Assembly (NCBI RefSeq): GCF_003931565.1
Contig: NZ_RRYI01000002.1
Span: 434,001 to 498,000, forward strand
Direction: 5' to 3'
DNA from: Caulobacter sp. 602-1
GTDB lineage: Bacteria > Pseudomonadota > Alphaproteobacteria > Caulobacterales > Caulobacteraceae
DNA length: 64,000 bases
Part shown: one piece after another, positions 62,729 to 64,000 of the stretch
Position numbering within the stretch: the stretch's first letter is position 1
Layout of the letters: every line of letters begins with the position of its first letter
Translations under genes and position numbers: made by a program
The notes under the pieces: model-generated
Databases searched by the model: none
Told to the model about the DNA's origin: nothing
The model's input: only the letters and a program-made list of their open reading frames with translations

Positions 62729-64000
62729 TTACTCCGGCGGATTGTGCTTCTCGACGAAGGCGACGGCGGCGTTCAGCATCTTCTGGCGCGTGGCGCCGCG
62801 CGATAGCCAGTGATCCTCGCCGTCCAGGGTGACGAACTCGACCGGCTTGCCGGCGCGCTTCATCGCGCTGGCCATGGTTTGGCTCTGGTCATAGCGCACA
62901 ACGGTGTCGTCCTTGCCGTGGATAAGCAGGACGGGGATGTCGATCTTGGCCGCCTGACGCGCCGGCGAGAGGGTGGCCAGGTCGGGATCCCTAAGGCCGT
63001 TGGCGCCCATGAAGCGCATCCAATAGCGTTGAGCTGACGAGCGTTCGCCATTGTGCAGCTCTCGGTCCGTCGCCAGCATGGCCTGCAGGTCGGACGGGCC
63101 GGCCACGGAGACGGCGCAGCGATAGACGCCCTTGTCCAGAGTCGCGCCGGCCAAGGCCGCGTAGCCGCCGTAGGAGGCGCCCATGATGCAGACGCGCTTG
63201 GGATCGACGATACCTTGCCTGGCAAGATCGCGGACGCCGTCCGACAGGTCGGTCTGCATCTTTTTGCCCCACTCGCCGAAGCCCGCCTTGATGAAGTTCC
63301 AGCCGAACCCTTCGGAGCCGCGGAAGTTGGGCTGCAAAACGGCATAGCCGCGCGATGCCAGCGCTTGGCTCCACCAGTCGAACGCCGGGGTGTCGCGCCC
63401 CTGCGGGCCGCCGTGCGGGAGCACGATCAGCGGCAGGTTCTTGGGATCGCGCCCCTTGGGCAGGGTGAGATATCCGCTGATCTCGAGGCCATCGGCGGCC
63501 TTGTACTTGATGGAACGCACCGGCGAGACGGTGCTGGCGTCCACGCCCTTGTAGACTGGACCCAGGAAGTCGGCTCGCTTGGTGTCGAGATTGACCAGGA
63601 AATAGCCGGGGCCTTCCGTCTGGGAGTCGGCGCGCACGACGACCTTGCGCCGGTCGTGCGACCACGAGGCCAGGCTGACATAGTCCGCGCCGAACGGCTT
63701 GCGGACGGCGTCCCAGGTCTTCTGGGCCGTGGCGTCGAAGAAGGTGTAGCGCAGGTCGTCGCCGTCCAGCTTGTAGCCGCCGAGCAGCGCCAGGGTGACG
63801 GGGTCATGGATCAGGGCTGTCTGATCCATGCCCTGCGCCAGGTCCTGGTGCGTACCGTCCATCTGGTATTCGCGCAGGATGCTCTCGTCCTTGTCGTCGG
63901 TGCGCCAGACCAGGATCGACTTGCCGTCGCGGCCGAAGCCCGCGAGCCCGTACGAGCCCATGGGCGTCACCGCCTCGTCGATCTGTCGCCAGGCGCCCCG
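62729..64000 (-). CDS. S9 family serine peptidase (third tandem copy), truncated by window end
   Basis: Only the C-terminal ~424 residues are inside the window; the frame is open to the last base and the N-terminus lies beyond. Visible: the end of the beta-propeller (SYGLAGFGRDGKSILVWRTD), then the hydrolase domain with GASYGGYAALAG, IHGKDDTVVRYDQS and LDGEDHWLS. Long stretches match copy two almost residue for residue, indicating a recent duplication. Confidence 0.92.
   Translation of the reverse strand, partial: RGAWRQIDEAVTPMGSYGLAGFGRDGKSILVWRTDDKDESILREYQMDGTHQDLAQGMDQTALIHDPVTLALLGGYKLDGDDLRYTFFDATAQKTWDAVRKPFGADYVSLASWSHDRRKVVVRADSQTEGPGYFLVNLDTKRADFLGPVYKGVDASTVSPVRSIKYKAADGLEISGYLTLPKGRDPKNLPLIVLPHGGPQGRDTPAFDWWSQALASRGYAVLQPNFRGSEGFGWNFIKAGFGEWGKKMQTDLSDGVRDLARQGIVDPKRVCIMGASYGGYAALAGATLDKGVYRCAVSVAGPSDLQAMLATDRELHNGERSSAQRYWMRFMGANGLRDPDLATLSPARQAAKIDIPVLLIHGKDDTVVRYDQSQTMASAMKRAGKPVEFVTLDGEDHWLSRGATRQKMLNAAVAFVEKHNPPE

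Overview
This window is GC-rich alphaproteobacterial chromosome from a Caulobacter or very close relative. The decisive evidence is the S-layer locus in the middle: an RsaA-type S-layer protein (14431-17340), its type I exporter RsaD/RsaE (17618-20724), the GDP-perosamine O-antigen genes (20838-25634) and the outer-membrane partner RsaF (25697-27298), in the order known from C. crescentus. A CtrA-box upstream of an EipA/DUF1134 gene, a GGAAC-N16-CGTT general-stress promoter and TonB-Xanth-Caul type receptors fit the same assignment. The first ~225 residues of the RsaA homologue look very like C. crescentus RsaA, while the rest is strongly diverged, so this is probably a Caulobacter species outside the best-studied strains.

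Layout. 1-9617: a 5'-truncated TonB-dependent receptor, then a second receptor followed by SapC, a cupin/JmjC-like protein and a flavin-dependent tryptophan-halogenase-family protein, probably one nutrient-uptake locus under a LacI-type operator. 9614-14167 (minus strand): a glycosyltransferase, an FkbM methyltransferase with a coiled coil, an unrecognised one-pass membrane protein and a small XRE regulator divergent from rsaA. 14168-28575: S-layer structural gene, secretion system and LPS O-antigen genes, closed by another glycosyltransferase. 28717-33781: a methyltransferase with a regulatory domain, a 548-bp non-coding gap with a candidate small RNA, DUF599, an MFS transporter with a hairpin enclosing its ribosome binding site, DUF3309 and DUF983 proteins. 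34026-35524: a stress promoter with a small ORF, an entericidin-like lipoprotein and two secreted beta/gamma-crystallin proteins, one also with a CVNH-like domain.

35618-45268: penicillin-acylase-family hydrolase, an exported methyltransferase-fold protein, a mosaic inverted repeat, a divergent L,D-transpeptidase / D,D-carboxypeptidase pair, a glutathione S-transferase, small unknowns, a DUF3883-like protein and a chemoreceptor. 45368-58421: lepA, eipA, two DUF4139 proteins, msrA, two tiny ACT-like proteins behind a terminator, pheT-pheS-rplT-rpmI and a TetA-type MFS exporter. 58478-64000: three tandem S9 peptidase paralogues, the last one cut by the window end.

How the genes work together: the centre makes, exports and anchors a calcium-dependent surface lattice. 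RsaA is exported by RsaD-RsaE-RsaF and attaches to LPS whose N-acetylperosamine O-antigen is made by Gmd, Per, PerB and the adjacent glycosyltransferases. Many flanking genes also act at the envelope (L,D-transpeptidase, D,D-carboxypeptidase, EipA, lipoprotein, crystallins, acylase). I saw no rRNA, tRNA, CRISPR array, insertion sequence or prophage gene. All functional calls come from reading translations and remembered family features; no database search was possible.
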